64,000 nucleotides of DNA, from the NCBI RefSeq assembly GCF_018881815.1, contig NZ_JACVPP010000001.1:1109097-1173096 (forward strand). The letters are read 5' to 3'. A program made the translations under genes and the position numbers. Numbering within the stretch: the stretch's first letter is position 1; every line of letters starts with the position of its first letter. Shown here piece by piece: positions 21,291-30,249 of this stretch. The DNA is from Polynucleobacter sp. MWH-HuK1. GTDB lineage: Bacteria > Pseudomonadota > Gammaproteobacteria > Burkholderiales > Burkholderiaceae. The notes under the pieces were generated by a model. The model did not search any database. It was not told the origin of the DNA and saw nothing but the letters and a program-made list of their open reading frames with translations.

Positions 21291-22199
21291 ATGTTGAACG
21301 AAGAACTGACGCTGCGAAAGTTAGAAATTCTTTGTTCGTTTGTGCGGACGGGAAGCCTCTCACGTACTGCAGAAGAGTTGCACTTAAGCTCAGTCAGCAT
21401 TCACAAGGCGCTGCATTCTCTTGAGACAGGGATTGGATGCCCTTTATTTGTTAAAGAGGGACGTCAATTAAAAGCTTTGCCCGCAGCGATCTATTTGGCC
21501 GAGGCAAGTAATGATTTGTTATCAGATGTAGACCGTATCCTTAAAAAGACGAAAGCTAAAGCAGGGGTTGAGAGTGGGCAAGTTCGTCTAGGTTCAATGT
21601 ACTCCCTGACTGCAAACATCATTCCTCGCATGATTATGGGCACCAAAATCCGCAGACCCGATTTAGATATTGATTTGTTTCTTGGGTCCAATGAAGAGTT
21701 GATGAAACGATTGACCGAGGGCAGTATTGATGCGATTGTCATTGCTGTTCCAACAAAAGGCTTGCCCGAGGGCGTCCAGGTGGTTTCCCTCTTTGAGGAT
21801 CAGTTATTTCTAGCCTCCTCTAAAAGTAGTAAGCCTGACGCAACCGATATTGACCTATCCGAATATCAGCATGAGAAATTTCTTACCCTTCAGGACGGCT
21901 TTGCTACGACTTCAGGGTTTTACGAGGCTTTCCAGCTCGCAGGCTTTAATCCTAATGTGGTGATGAAGGTGGGCGACATCTTCTCCCTCATGAATATGGT
22001 CTCCGGGGATCTTGGACATTCCTTATTGCCGGGTAGGGTGAGGGCACTCATGGGCGATGCCATTGAATTTACACCCCTACTGCCCAAATACCAGGTTATC
22101 CAACATATAGGCCTAATGTATCTTCAGGCTAATGAATCCAACCCCAATATTTTGGCTTTAGCGGCTGAAGCCCGCATGTTGCATCGCAAAAACCCCTGA
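21291..22199 (+). CDS. LysR-type regulator of the malonate cluster
   Basis: A 302-residue LysR regulator with an N-terminal winged HTH (GSLSRTAEELHLSSVSIHKALHSLE) and a two-lobed effector domain. It starts 15 bp after lgt but points into the malonyl-CoA decarboxylase gene, so regulation of malonate use is the best guess. It resembles the MdcR/MatR group in placement. A near-palindrome TTAACTTTAAGTTAA lies between it and the next gene and may be its operator. The effector (malonate or malonyl-CoA) is inferred, not seen. Confidence 0.85.
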   Translation: MLNEELTLRKLEILCSFVRTGSLSRTAEELHLSSVSIHKALHSLETGIGCPLFVKEGRQLKALPAAIYLAEASNDLLSDVDRILKKTKAKAGVESGQVRLGSMYSLTANIIPRMIMGTKIRRPDLDIDLFLGSNEELMKRLTEGSIDAIVIAVPTKGLPEGVQVVSLFEDQLFLASSKSSKPDATDIDLSEYQHEKFLTLQDGFATTSGFYEAFQLAGFNPNVVMKVGDIFSLMNMVSGDLGHSLLPGRVRALMGDAIEFTPLLPKYQVIQHIGLMYLQANESNPNILALAAEARMLHRKNP

Positions 22200-22225
22200 T
22201 TTACCCTTAGATTTTACGAAAATAC

Positions 22226-22261
22226 TTAACTTTAAGTTAATATTTATTCTTTTAACTTAAT
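22226..22261 (+). promoter_or_regulatory. Candidate LysR operator before mcd
   Basis: TTAACTTTAAGTTAA (22226-22240) has 7-base arms around one T. A second half-site, TTAACTTAA, occurs at 22252-22260, two helical turns or so further on. LysR regulators usually bind such T-N11-A palindromes plus a second weaker site. Placement between the LysR gene and mcd fits, but binding is not shown. Confidence 0.45.
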
Positions 22262-22333
22262 TGATTTTGCATGTTCTGAGTAATAAATTGGAACGATCTT
22301 CATTTTGTCGTTTTTCTTTTTTGAAAAGATTAC

Positions 22334-23638
22334 ATGCTCGAAAAGCTAGCAAAAGCCCGTAACCTGTCAAAGGCAAACAACGCCATTAAGCGCTTGATTT
22401 CCGAGCGAGGCGAATCCAATGCAGTTAGCATGGCTGACGATGTTGTAAACAACTATCGCAAGCTGACAAAAGATCAACACATTGCATTCTTTACTTATTT
22501 ATTTGAGAAATTAAACCCTCAGGTAGATGCTGTATTGAAAGCCGCGCAAAACTTTGCAGCCGAATCTACAGCGCGCAACTACATACAGTTACAAAAAGTT
22601 TCCGAATCTCCCAGACAAGAATTATTCCGCCGCTTAAATCGTGCTGGCCATGGCACAGCTGCTGTAGTGCAAATGCGGCGAGATCTTTTGCAAATCTTAG
22701 ATAAGAAGCCGGAATTAGCGGCAGTCGATTTTGATATGCGCCATCTTTTGTCATCTTGGTTTAATCCAGGATTTTTAAAGATGCATCGCGTTGACTGGAA
22801 ATCACCTGCAGAGGTTTTGGAGAAGTTGATTCATCACGAAGCGGTCCATGCTATTGATGGCTGGGATGATTTACGTCGTCGCCTTCAGCCTGATCGCCGC
22901 TGCTTTGCCTTCTTCCACCCGCAGCTGCCTAGCGAACCTTTGATCTTTGTGGAAGTGGCGTTGTTGCCTGAGATTCCAACGGTGATTACGCCTTTAGTTG
23001 ACAAGAAGGCTGAGACAGTAGACCAGCCATCGCAATACAAAGTGGCAGTGTTCTATTCAATTAGCAATTGTGAACCAGGTCTGCGCGGCGTATCGATGGG
23101 TAATTTCTTAATTAAGCGTGTTGCCGAGCAGTTGCATGCTGAATTCCCAGGACTCAAAACCTTTGTCACCTTGTCTCCAATTCCTGGATTTATGGATTGG
23201 GTATCGGCCGGGGCTAACTTAGGTGAGGATGTTCCTGCAGAGAGATTGAAGCCCAACTTACGGGCTGCTCGAGATCAGGCCTTGGCAAATCTCAAGTTAG
23301 ATGCGCAGTCATGGGCAGAAAAACTTAGCGCTGGATGGCATCCCGATTTGGCATCACCAAAAGAGCAAGAGTCTTTACTTTGCTTGGCCTCCATCTATTT
23401 AGGTCTAGGTTCTACTGGTCGCAATGGCAATCCAGTTGCTAAATTCCATTTAGGTAACGGCGCCAAGTTGCATTTGGTCAATTGGGCAGGAGACTTGTCA
23501 CGCAAAGGTTTGCGTCAGTCAGCAGGCTTGATGGTTAACTATCTTTATGACTTGGGTAACGTGGAAGAAAACCACGAGAAATTTGCTAACGGTGAGATTG
23601 TGTATTCAAGGTCGGTAGGACGCTTGATGGCGCCGTGA
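22334..23638 (+). CDS. mcd: Malonyl-CoA decarboxylase
   Basis: Decarboxylates malonyl-CoA to acetyl-CoA. The 434-residue protein is a compact bacterial form with an N-terminal helical domain and a C-terminal GNAT-like fold. Conserved stretches are TLSPIPGFMDW with Ser281 and KFHLGNGAKLH with His372, which correspond to the catalytic Ser and His of the human enzyme. It pairs with the malonyl-CoA synthetase at 24824: malonate is activated and then decarboxylated. The start ATG has a weak GAAAAG ribosome site. Confidence 0.93.
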   Translation: MLEKLAKARNLSKANNAIKRLISERGESNAVSMADDVVNNYRKLTKDQHIAFFTYLFEKLNPQVDAVLKAAQNFAAESTARNYIQLQKVSESPRQELFRRLNRAGHGTAAVVQMRRDLLQILDKKPELAAVDFDMRHLLSSWFNPGFLKMHRVDWKSPAEVLEKLIHHEAVHAIDGWDDLRRRLQPDRRCFAFFHPQLPSEPLIFVEVALLPEIPTVITPLVDKKAETVDQPSQYKVAVFYSISNCEPGLRGVSMGNFLIKRVAEQLHAEFPGLKTFVTLSPIPGFMDWVSAGANLGEDVPAERLKPNLRAARDQALANLKLDAQSWAEKLSAGWHPDLASPKEQESLLCLASIYLGLGSTGRNGNPVAKFHLGNGAKLHLVNWAGDLSRKGLRQSAGLMVNYLYDLGNVEENHEKFANGEIVYSRSVGRLMAP

Positions 23639-23799
23639 TAAAGAATTGAGGGGGAGATGCTCGGAGGCAGAATCCAAAGAGATTCGCCCAAGAGCTAAAA
23701 AGAGAACTGGGCATAAAGATCCAGAAAGTAGTATGGTGTCGGATGAGGCGGTATTGATAATTTACATAGCCAAAATATTGGCAAGTGGAGGAGACTAGG

Positions 23800-24783
23800 A
23801 TGTTTAAACAATTAAAACTTTCGACAATCATTAAGAAAGCGGCTTTTTTAGCGTGCGCTATGCCTTTAGTGGCTATGGCGCAGGAATGGCCAAATAAACC
23901 GATTACTTTCGTTGTGCCTTTCCCTGCAGGCGGTGGCACAGATGCTTTTGCTAGGCCTTTAGCAACACAGCTCACCAAGCAGTTAGGTAAGCAAATTGTT
24001 ATTGATAACCGTGGTGGTGCCGGTGGCACTCTAGGCGCTTCTATTGCTGCTAAGGCTGCACCAGATGGATACACCTTCTTTGTTGGTGCCGCGCACCATG
24101 CAATTGCGCCATCCATGTATCCGAATCTGGATTACGACGTTGAGAAGAGTTTTGTGCCGGTTGCAATGATTGCAAGTCCACCTCAAGTAATTGTCGTAAA
24201 TCCAAAGAATGTTCAGGTGAAGGACTTGAAAGAATTCATTGCTCTCTTGAAGAAAAACCCAGGCAAGTTCAACTACGCTAGTGCTGGTAATGGCTCCACG
24301 CATCATTTGGCTGGCGAGCAATTCAAGATGTTGACTAAAACCTTTATTACCCACATTCCATATCGTGGTGCTGGCCCAGCTATGCAAGACTTGATTGCAG
24401 GTCAAGTAGATATCGAGTTTGATGGCTTAGGTTCGTCAGCGGCTCAAATTAAAAATGGTTCGATTGTGGCTCTAGCGGTTGCATCACAAAAGCGTGCTCC
24501 CGGATTTCCGAATGTACCGACAGCGGCTGAAGCAGGCTTAGTGGGATACGAAGTATCTACGTGGTATGGCTTGTTTGCACCAAAAGGCACGCCACAACCT
24601 ATCGTCGATAAGATGATTGCTGAAACACAGAAAGCTTTAAATACACCAGAGATCAAAACCATCTGGACTAATAACGGCTCTGAAACACCTACTCTTTCTG
24701 GCGAAGCATTTGGAAAATTTGTGAGCGCTGATGTTAAGCGTTGGGCTGCTGTAGCGAAGGCTTCTGGCGCTAAATTAGATTAA
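23800..24783 (+). CDS. Bug-family periplasmic solute-binding protein
   Basis: Extracytoplasmic receptor of the Bug/TctC type, 327 residues. A signal peptide runs to about residue 28 (KKAAFLACAMPLVAMAQ). Family marks follow: WPNKPITFVVPFPAGGGTDAFAR, then NRGGAGGTLG and NYASAGNGSTHHLAGE. I chose the ATG at 23800 because GGAGGAGA lies just before it. A GTG at 23785 would overlap that ribosome site. No TctA/TctB membrane partners are nearby. Position between mcd and matB suggests malonate or a related dicarboxylate as ligand, which is inference. Confidence 0.9.
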   Translation: MFKQLKLSTIIKKAAFLACAMPLVAMAQEWPNKPITFVVPFPAGGGTDAFARPLATQLTKQLGKQIVIDNRGGAGGTLGASIAAKAAPDGYTFFVGAAHHAIAPSMYPNLDYDVEKSFVPVAMIASPPQVIVVNPKNVQVKDLKEFIALLKKNPGKFNYASAGNGSTHHLAGEQFKMLTKTFITHIPYRGAGPAMQDLIAGQVDIEFDGLGSSAAQIKNGSIVALAVASQKRAPGFPNVPTAAEAGLVGYEVSTWYGLFAPKGTPQPIVDKMIAETQKALNTPEIKTIWTNNGSETPTLSGEAFGKFVSADVKRWAAVAKASGAKLD

Positions 24784-24823
24784 GAATTTTTATTAAAAAT
24801 TACCCCTGGGGTTTGAGGTTCGA

Positions 24824-26347
24824 ATGAATTTATATTCACTATTGGAAAAAGGTTTTCCAAAAGATAAAAATGCATGTGCTCTTGAGACGCATGATGGTTT
24901 GTATTACTCCTGGGGTGACCTAGAATCTGCAACGGCAAAGCTGGCAAATTTACTTACCAGCTTGAAGTTGCCAAAAGGCTCTAGGGTGGCAGTGCAGGTT
25001 GAAAAATCACCTGAGGCTCTTTTTCTTTATTTAGCAACGATTCGTGCGGGGTATGTATATTTGCCGCTCAATACCGCTTATCAGTCTGCTGAAATTCAAT
25101 ATTTTTTAGAGAATGCTGAGCCGGCAGTAGTTGTCTGCAGCAGTAAGAATCTATCTTGGGTATCTAAGGTTGCAGCAAAAGCTGGCACTAAGCATGTCTT
25201 TACCTTAGATGAAAACCGCACTGGCACTTTATTAGAGCGTGCAGCTGGGTTGAGCGATAAATTCAAAACGGTTCCGGCAAAGGATGACGATCTTGCGGCT
25301 ATTCTGTATACCTCTGGCACTACCGGTCGTAGTAAGGGCGCAATGCTGACGCATAAGAATCTGGGTAGCAACGCGCAAGTACTGCAAAAGTTTTGGGGGT
25401 GGGAAAAAGGCGATGTTTTATTACATGCTTTACCAATCTTCCACGTTCATGGTTTGTTTGTAGCGGCTCATGGGGCGTTGATTAATGGTAGCAAGATGAT
25501 TTGGTTGCCGCGTTTAGATACCGCGCAACTCATTAAACATATGCCAAAGTCGACAGTGATGATGGGTGTTCCAACCTTCTATGTGCGCTTATTGGCTGAT
25601 AAAGGTTTCAATAAGAAAGTGGCGCGCAATATGCGTCTATTTGTTTCTGGTTCCGCTCCATTGCTTACAGAAACATTTAATACATTCAAGGAAGTCATTG
25701 GCCAGCCAATTTTGGAGCGCTATGGTATGAGTGAGACCGTGATGTTGGTCTCCAACCCTTATAAAGGCAAGCGCGTAGGCGGCTCGGTAGGTCTGCCTTT
25801 GCCTGGTGTAAAGGTGCGTGTAGTGAATGAAGACAACAAACCGTGTAGGGTCGATGAAATTGGTGGCATTCAGGTTAAAGGTCCAAACATATTTAAAGGC
25901 TACTGGCGTATGCCAGAGAAGACCGCCGAAGAATTTACCAAAGATGGTTGGTTCAAGACGGGTGACGTTGGTCGCTGGGGTGGGGATGCCAACGGCGGCA
26001 AAGCGCCGAAGGAATACTTATGCATTGTTGGCCGTAGCAAGGATTTAATTATTTCTGGTGGCTATAACGTTTATCCCAAAGAAATTGAAAGCTTTATCGA
26101 TGACATGCCTGGTGTTGATGAAAGTGCTGTGATTGGTATTCCGCATCCAGATTTTGGTGAGGCAGTGATGGCAGTAGTTGTGCCTAAGGCCGGAGCTAAA
26201 TTAAATGCTGAAGAGATGGTCGCTACTTTGAAAACACAAATTGCGAACTTCAAAATTCCAAAGCGTGTTGAAATCGTTTCTGATTTGCCTCGTAATGCTA
26301 TGGGTAAGGTACAAAAGAATATTTTGCGTCAGCAATACACAAGCTAA
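24824..26347 (+). CDS. matB: Malonyl-CoA synthetase (acyl-CoA synthetase)
   Basis: Adenylate-forming enzyme that makes malonyl-CoA from malonate, CoA and ATP. The 507-residue protein has the P-loop-like LYTSGTTGRSKGAMLTH, the motif ERYGMSET, and the C-terminal catalytic Lys region PRNAMGKVQKN. Length equals the MatB group. Malonate specificity rests mostly on the malonyl-CoA decarboxylase two genes upstream. Other short dicarboxylates remain possible. Confidence 0.88.
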   Translation: MNLYSLLEKGFPKDKNACALETHDGLYYSWGDLESATAKLANLLTSLKLPKGSRVAVQVEKSPEALFLYLATIRAGYVYLPLNTAYQSAEIQYFLENAEPAVVVCSSKNLSWVSKVAAKAGTKHVFTLDENRTGTLLERAAGLSDKFKTVPAKDDDLAAILYTSGTTGRSKGAMLTHKNLGSNAQVLQKFWGWEKGDVLLHALPIFHVHGLFVAAHGALINGSKMIWLPRLDTAQLIKHMPKSTVMMGVPTFYVRLLADKGFNKKVARNMRLFVSGSAPLLTETFNTFKEVIGQPILERYGMSETVMLVSNPYKGKRVGGSVGLPLPGVKVRVVNEDNKPCRVDEIGGIQVKGPNIFKGYWRMPEKTAEEFTKDGWFKTGDVGRWGGDANGGKAPKEYLCIVGRSKDLIISGGYNVYPKEIESFIDDMPGVDESAVIGIPHPDFGEAVMAVVVPKAGAKLNAEEMVATLKTQIANFKIPKRVEIVSDLPRNAMGKVQKNILRQQYTS

Positions 26348-27166
26348 TTAATAGCCAAATGCCTTGCGGCTTTCATTAAACATGAAGGCCGCAAGCATCA
26401 GCAGCATCACGCCAAAAATGCGTTTGAGTTGGGCAACATCTAGTTTGCGCGCCATTTTGGCGCCAAGCGGCGCTGTGAATATACTCACCACCGCAATACA
26501 GACTACCGCCGGTAAGTAAACAAATCCTAGGGAGCCGGATGGTAGGTTAGGGTGACCCCAACTACCGTACATATAGCCTATAGTCGCTGCCGCTGCAATC
26601 GGAAAGCCCAGGCCAGAGGAACTCGCCATAGCAACATGCGGTTTGACATTGCACCAGAGCATAAAAGGCACGGTGATGAAGGCGCCGCCGGCACCCACCA
26701 AACTTGATAAGGCCCCTGCAAATGAGCCAAAGCCAAACAAGCCTACAGGGCTTGGCAGATCTCTCCCAGGCTTCGGTTTTTTATTGAGCAGCATCTGAAT
26801 TGATGTATAGACAATAAAAATGGCGAAGAAAAGTGAGAGCCAAGAAGTATTTAAGGCTTCAAAAATCTCGCTGCCACCAACCAAACTGCCAACGATCAAA
26901 CCAGGACTCAGCGACGCGACTAACTTCCAATCGATGGAGCCATGTTTGTGATGCGCCCAAATCGCAGAGGTGGTGGTAAACAAGATGGTGGCCATGCCGG
27001 TAGCGATGGCCATGTGCACAATGACTTCTTGATTAAATCCTTGGTGGTTAAAAACCAAGATCATGAATGGCACCAGAATCATGCCGCCACCAATGCCTAG
27101 TAGGCCTGCTAAAAATCCAGAGATGCTCCCGCACAGCATCAACATGGCAATATCACTTAGTAACAT
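26348..27166 (-). CDS. TauE/SafE family permease
   Basis: A 272-residue inner-membrane protein with about eight hydrophobic segments. It has the two family repeats, seen as GFLAGLLGIGGGMILVPF near the N-terminus and GALSSLVGAGGAFITVPFML in the middle. The family exports sulfite, sulfoacetate or related anions. Substrate here is unknown. It converges on matB with no gap, so it is probably unrelated to the malonate genes. Its start lies directly downstream of the 6S RNA gene, the slot held by a 5-formyltetrahydrofolate cyclo-ligase gene in E. coli. Confidence 0.88.
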   Translation of the reverse strand: MLLSDIAMLMLCGSISGFLAGLLGIGGGMILVPFMILVFNHQGFNQEVIVHMAIATGMATILFTTTSAIWAHHKHGSIDWKLVASLSPGLIVGSLVGGSEIFEALNTSWLSLFFAIFIVYTSIQMLLNKKPKPGRDLPSPVGLFGFGSFAGALSSLVGAGGAFITVPFMLWCNVKPHVAMASSSGLGFPIAAAATIGYMYGSWGHPNLPSGSLGFVYLPAVVCIAVVSIFTAPLGAKMARKLDVAQLKRIFGVMLLMLAAFMFNESRKAFGY

Positions 27167-27167
27167 G

Positions 27168-27326
27168 AATTCCCCGCCTTAGCCGCTAGGCCGTCATCCT
27201 GAACCCTAAGGTTCAAGGTGGAACGGCTACTCTGCTTCGGGTGCATTAAGAGGCTCAGGGAGTGACCAAGTCTAAGTTGGCACTGTGAACTTTCGAAACG
27301 CTCACGCCCACAAGGTAAAGATCGTT
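27168..27326 (-). ncRNA. ssrS: 6S RNA
   Basis: The minus strand between zapA and the TauE-type gene carries 6S RNA marks. These are TCCCTGAGCC in the 5' half, an ACCTTGAACC...GGTTCAGG hairpin in the 3' half, and GCCTAGCGGCTAAGG near the end. They match the CCCCTGAGCC, ACCTTGAACC-AAGGGTTCAAGG and GCCTGCGGCGGC stretches of E. coli 6S RNA, as I recall it. Ends are approximate, set by a closing stem between CCTTG near the 5' end and TAAGG near the 3' end. A GATGC-GCAA-GCATC hairpin (27330-27343) separates it from zapA. 6S RNA binds sigma-70 polymerase and regulates it in stationary phase. Confidence 0.88.
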
Positions 27327-27346
27327 CCGGATGCTTGCGCATCGGT

Positions 27347-27700
27347 TCAAGGAACTATTGGCCTTGGCGAACCAGGCAGGGAAAGGGTTTGCATCAAAGC
27401 ATCAACTTGATCTTCTAGAGCGCGAATTTCACCTTGCAGGCGAGTGACTTCATCGGAGCTTGCATTGGGGGAGGTGCTTTGTTGCGTTTGATTCTTTTGT
27501 AATGTAATGAGATCGCCAGCAATTTTGAGTGCCGCCATCATGCTAGCGCGTTCAATGCTGCGGTTGCCACCACCAATAGCAAGCTGAATTTGTTCGTCAA
27601 CCAGGACGCATGCCGCTCTTAATAGGGGTTCGTGCTCAGCGCTCGTTGCTAAGGTGATTTTTTGGCCGGCAAGACTTACTTCAATGCGTTGTTGGCTCAT
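27347..27700 (-). CDS. zapA: Cell division protein ZapA
   Basis: Binds and bundles FtsZ at the division ring. I use the ATG at 27700 (MSQQRIEVSLAGQKITL), giving 117 residues. An in-frame upstream ATG adds a 13-residue tail lacking family similarity. The ZapA core (EHEPLLRAACVLVDEQ, then ASMMAALKIAGDLITL) is followed by a C-terminal coiled coil. It overlaps the end of the upstream coiled-coil gene by 20 bp and is followed by 6S RNA, as in many proteobacteria. Confidence 0.92.
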   Translation of the reverse strand: MSQQRIEVSLAGQKITLATSAEHEPLLRAACVLVDEQIQLAIGGGNRSIERASMMAALKIAGDLITLQKNQTQQSTSPNASSDEVTRLQGEIRALEDQVDALMQTLSLPGSPRPIVP

Positions 27701-27968
27701 TATCATCCTCTGGATTATTTGGTGTTGCAACTTCGCCAAGCAGATTTAGTTGGCGACTATCACTTTGATCTGGTAAGCGACTCAAAATGCGTTGAACGCG
27801 TTTTTGAGCATCATCAATCTTGCCTTCCAGTTGTGCTCGATTTTGATTCAAGTTTTTTACTGCATCTTCAATCAATGAAATTTTTTCAGATATCCGAGTA
27901 ATAATGATGCTGAGCGAATTTAGGTCGCTAGCATCGTTGCTTGGGGGAATTGGGCTTAATTCACTCAT
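27681..27968 (-). CDS. Small coiled-coil protein upstream of zapA
   Basis: A 95-residue protein that I do not recognise by name. Residues about 18-65 (SLSIIITRISEKISLIEDAVKNL and onward) form a heptad-like coiled coil with charged flanks. The C-terminal tail is acidic and proline-containing. Small coiled-coil genes often precede zapA in beta- and gammaproteobacteria, and a division-associated role similar to ZapB is possible. The 20-bp overlap with zapA suggests coupled translation. Confidence 0.7.
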   Translation of the reverse strand: MSELSPIPPSNDASDLNSLSIIITRISEKISLIEDAVKNLNQNRAQLEGKIDDAQKRVQRILSRLPDQSDSRQLNLLGEVATPNNPEDDNEPTTH

Positions 27969-28008
27969 ATTGGTATTGTAGCCTCAGCTTCAACCGATGG
28001 GTGAGGGC

Positions 28009-28051
28009 GCTACTTTAAGTCCCGCAATGCAAAAATGGGGCTTAAAGTAGG
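28009..28051 (-). terminator. Long inverted repeat after the TonB-dependent receptor gene
   Basis: CTACTTTAAG (28010-28019) pairs perfectly with CTTAAAGTAG (28041-28050). The stem extends inward by TCCC against GGGG, closing a 13-base loop. It lies 20 bp beyond the receptor stop on the minus strand. There is no T-run after the stem, so termination would be weak or the stem may protect the mRNA 3' end. Confidence 0.5.
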
Positions 28052-28070
28052 CGAATCATTGCTGGGATGT

Positions 28071-30203
28071 TTAATTGAAGTTGTATTTCAGGGTTACAAA
28101 AACCGACCTTGGTTCGCTAGGGTAGTACGAGTAGCGACTAGAGACGTTGCTTGGCGCAGTTCCGTACGTGGCATATTGTGCATTGCCAACGTTTTTGACG
28201 GTAAGGCGAGCCTCAATACCCTGGTATTTATATGATGTGAAGATATCTCCAATGACATAAGAGGGCATCACTGGTGTCGCGCTGTAGTAACTGGGGCCTG
28301 TGTCGTAATGCTGGCTGCTGACGTAATTAACCACCCCACCAATGGTCCAATTTGTTGCAACGAGGTAGTTCGCTCTAGCATTGAGAAGTGTGTCTGGAAC
28401 AACTGGAATAGCATTTCCGGAAAATGGCCCATCAGCATAGTACGACTTTTGGTACTTTCCTCCGAAGCCAATATTAAGAGAGGGTGAAATGTTAGATGCA
28501 ACATCCAATAACATTCCACCACGATTAACTTGATAAATTGAGTTGTAGTTATAACCTGTCGCGGGGTTATAGCTAATTTCATTTTGTGTCATCGACTTAA
28601 ATATTGACGATGTTACTTTGGAGTTCAAGATATCCCAGTTGCCACCAACCTCATATGTCTGTGTTGTTTGCGGTTGCAAAATCCCGCTAAAGACAGTTGA
28701 TGTGGTTTGGGTTGTTGGGTTGTATAGCAGACCCCAGTATTCATCAATATTAGGAAATCTAAAAGACTGATTCCACTTTACATACACGCGTTGTCCCGGC
28801 AGGTAGTTGGCATTCAGCGCTAAATCTCCCGCATTGGCAGCATATTGCTGATTACCATAGACGGTCCCATTTGATGCGCTAATGTTGGAGCTAGTTGTTG
28901 ATGCTTGCTGGACTTGTCGACGGAATCCTCCGCTTGCCTCCAAAATATTTCCTAGAGGGACTCTTTGCATTACGTAAACCGAATTATTAATTTGCGTGGC
29001 ATTTTGCGAGTCGCTTGTTAGATTACCGTAATAAGTTCCAAAGGGATTGCTGGTGGCATCAAATTGATTTGCAAGAATGATGCTTTGAGATTGTGGCGTG
29101 TAGCTATTACTTCCAGCTTGATTCGCTTTCGAGAAATCATAACCAAAAATCGAAGTGCCAATAACGCCAAAGTCTGCTTTCAGTCGTGGCGATAAAGCAA
29201 GTTGCCAGCCCTGTAATTTATTATTCATCGGACTCCCGGCTGAGCCAAATTCAGGGCTAGCAAAGTAATCCGCTTGGGGCACATAGAAAAAAGAGGACTT
29301 ATTGTTATAAGAGGTATCAATTTCTACTACGTAATTCTCACTTAATGTTTTTGTTAGCCCCTGGCGAAAGCCAGAATTATTAGTTGTTATGTTGTTGCCT
29401 GCATTCTGTGGTCTAACAGATAGTGGGTTTCCTGAGCCAACCAATCCAACTACAGGGCTAGCAAGTTGTGAATTGGTGTAGCCGTAATAGGCATCAACAA
29501 AAAAGCGATCTCTGTTGCCTAAATCTTGCAAAATTTTTGCATCGATTGAGTAAGCGTTTGCCGCTGTATTGGGGCGCCAGCCATTGGTATTGGATGTGTT
29601 AGCGCTAACTTGTAAAGTCGTTTTATCGACTGTATTTCTGAAGATGGCATTGTTAATAGAGGTTCCCCAAGTGCCATATGTCGCAGAGGCTTGGTTAATG
29701 CTTTTCTTACCGCCATTCGTAATGATGTTGATCACGCCGCCAACGGCGCCATTGCCATATTGAACGCTTGCGCCACCCTGAAGAATTTCAATTCGCTCAA
29801 TGGAGTCGATTGGAATAGATTCCCAGTCGATGCTGCCCGAATCAATGGGATTGACGCGGATGCCATCAACCAAGATTGCGGTTGTGCTGTTGCCAGTTGG
29901 CCCAAATCCACCCATGTCTACGGATGCATCCAGATTTAAGGCGCTTGAATTTAAGCCGCTTACTCTTAAGCCGCCAATTTGAGATAAGACCTGAGGAATC
30001 GTGTTGGAAGTCGAGTTCTCAATTTCATCACGCGTGATCACTTTGACATTCGCCGGGACTTGATTCAAGTTTTCCTCAAATCGCGTACCAGTCACTATTA
30101 GTGTGGATGGATTATTTTGTGCAAATGCTGCCTGGGTGAAGCTGAGGGAGAGGAGAGTGCCACAAACTACGGCGATTTTTTTCTGCTTTAACTTCGATTT
30201 CAT
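28071..30203 (-). CDS. TonB-dependent outer-membrane receptor, probably for a corrinoid
   Basis: A 710-residue receptor with a signal peptide (CGTLLSLSFTQAAFAQ, cut about residue 29) and a TonB-box-like STLIVTGTR. The plug domain spans about residues 45-165 and contains RIEILQGGASVQYGNGAVGG and VINI. The rest alternates hydrophobic strands and ends in FVTLKYNFN, a barrel-closing C-terminal Phe pattern. A cobalamin riboswitch precedes it, so a BtuB-like role in corrinoid uptake is the best call. No BtuF, BtuCD or B12-synthesis gene is in the window. Loops are rich in Asn and Ser. Confidence 0.88.
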   Translation of the reverse strand: MKSKLKQKKIAVVCGTLLSLSFTQAAFAQNNPSTLIVTGTRFEENLNQVPANVKVITRDEIENSTSNTIPQVLSQIGGLRVSGLNSSALNLDASVDMGGFGPTGNSTTAILVDGIRVNPIDSGSIDWESIPIDSIERIEILQGGASVQYGNGAVGGVINIITNGGKKSINQASATYGTWGTSINNAIFRNTVDKTTLQVSANTSNTNGWRPNTAANAYSIDAKILQDLGNRDRFFVDAYYGYTNSQLASPVVGLVGSGNPLSVRPQNAGNNITTNNSGFRQGLTKTLSENYVVEIDTSYNNKSSFFYVPQADYFASPEFGSAGSPMNNKLQGWQLALSPRLKADFGVIGTSIFGYDFSKANQAGSNSYTPQSQSIILANQFDATSNPFGTYYGNLTSDSQNATQINNSVYVMQRVPLGNILEASGGFRRQVQQASTTSSNISASNGTVYGNQQYAANAGDLALNANYLPGQRVYVKWNQSFRFPNIDEYWGLLYNPTTQTTSTVFSGILQPQTTQTYEVGGNWDILNSKVTSSIFKSMTQNEISYNPATGYNYNSIYQVNRGGMLLDVASNISPSLNIGFGGKYQKSYYADGPFSGNAIPVVPDTLLNARANYLVATNWTIGGVVNYVSSQHYDTGPSYYSATPVMPSYVIGDIFTSYKYQGIEARLTVKNVGNAQYATYGTAPSNVSSRYSYYPSEPRSVFVTLKYNFN

Positions 30204-30229
30204 AAAAGACTTTCTGTTATCGATTGCCT

Positions 30230-30249
30230 AGCTAACTTCCCCGTTAGCT
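30230..30249 (-). promoter_or_regulatory. Hairpin between riboswitch and receptor start
   Basis: On the minus strand AGCTAAC-GGGGAA-GTTAGCT forms a perfect 7-bp stem with a six-base loop, ending about 27 bases before the receptor ATG at 30203. It could be part of the riboswitch expression platform. Its loop GGGGAA is purine rich, though the likelier Shine-Dalgarno run (AGAAAG) lies closer to the ATG. Confidence 0.4.

Noticed and set aside
23586-24116. A 176-residue minus-strand frame over the Bug gene start
   Set aside because: It overlaps the signal peptide and ligand-binding start of a clear Bug protein and shows no protein features.
27157-27342. A 61-residue minus-strand reading frame between zapA and the permease
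   Set aside because: It coincides with the 6S RNA, has no recognisable protein features, and the conserved RNA motifs explain the sequence.
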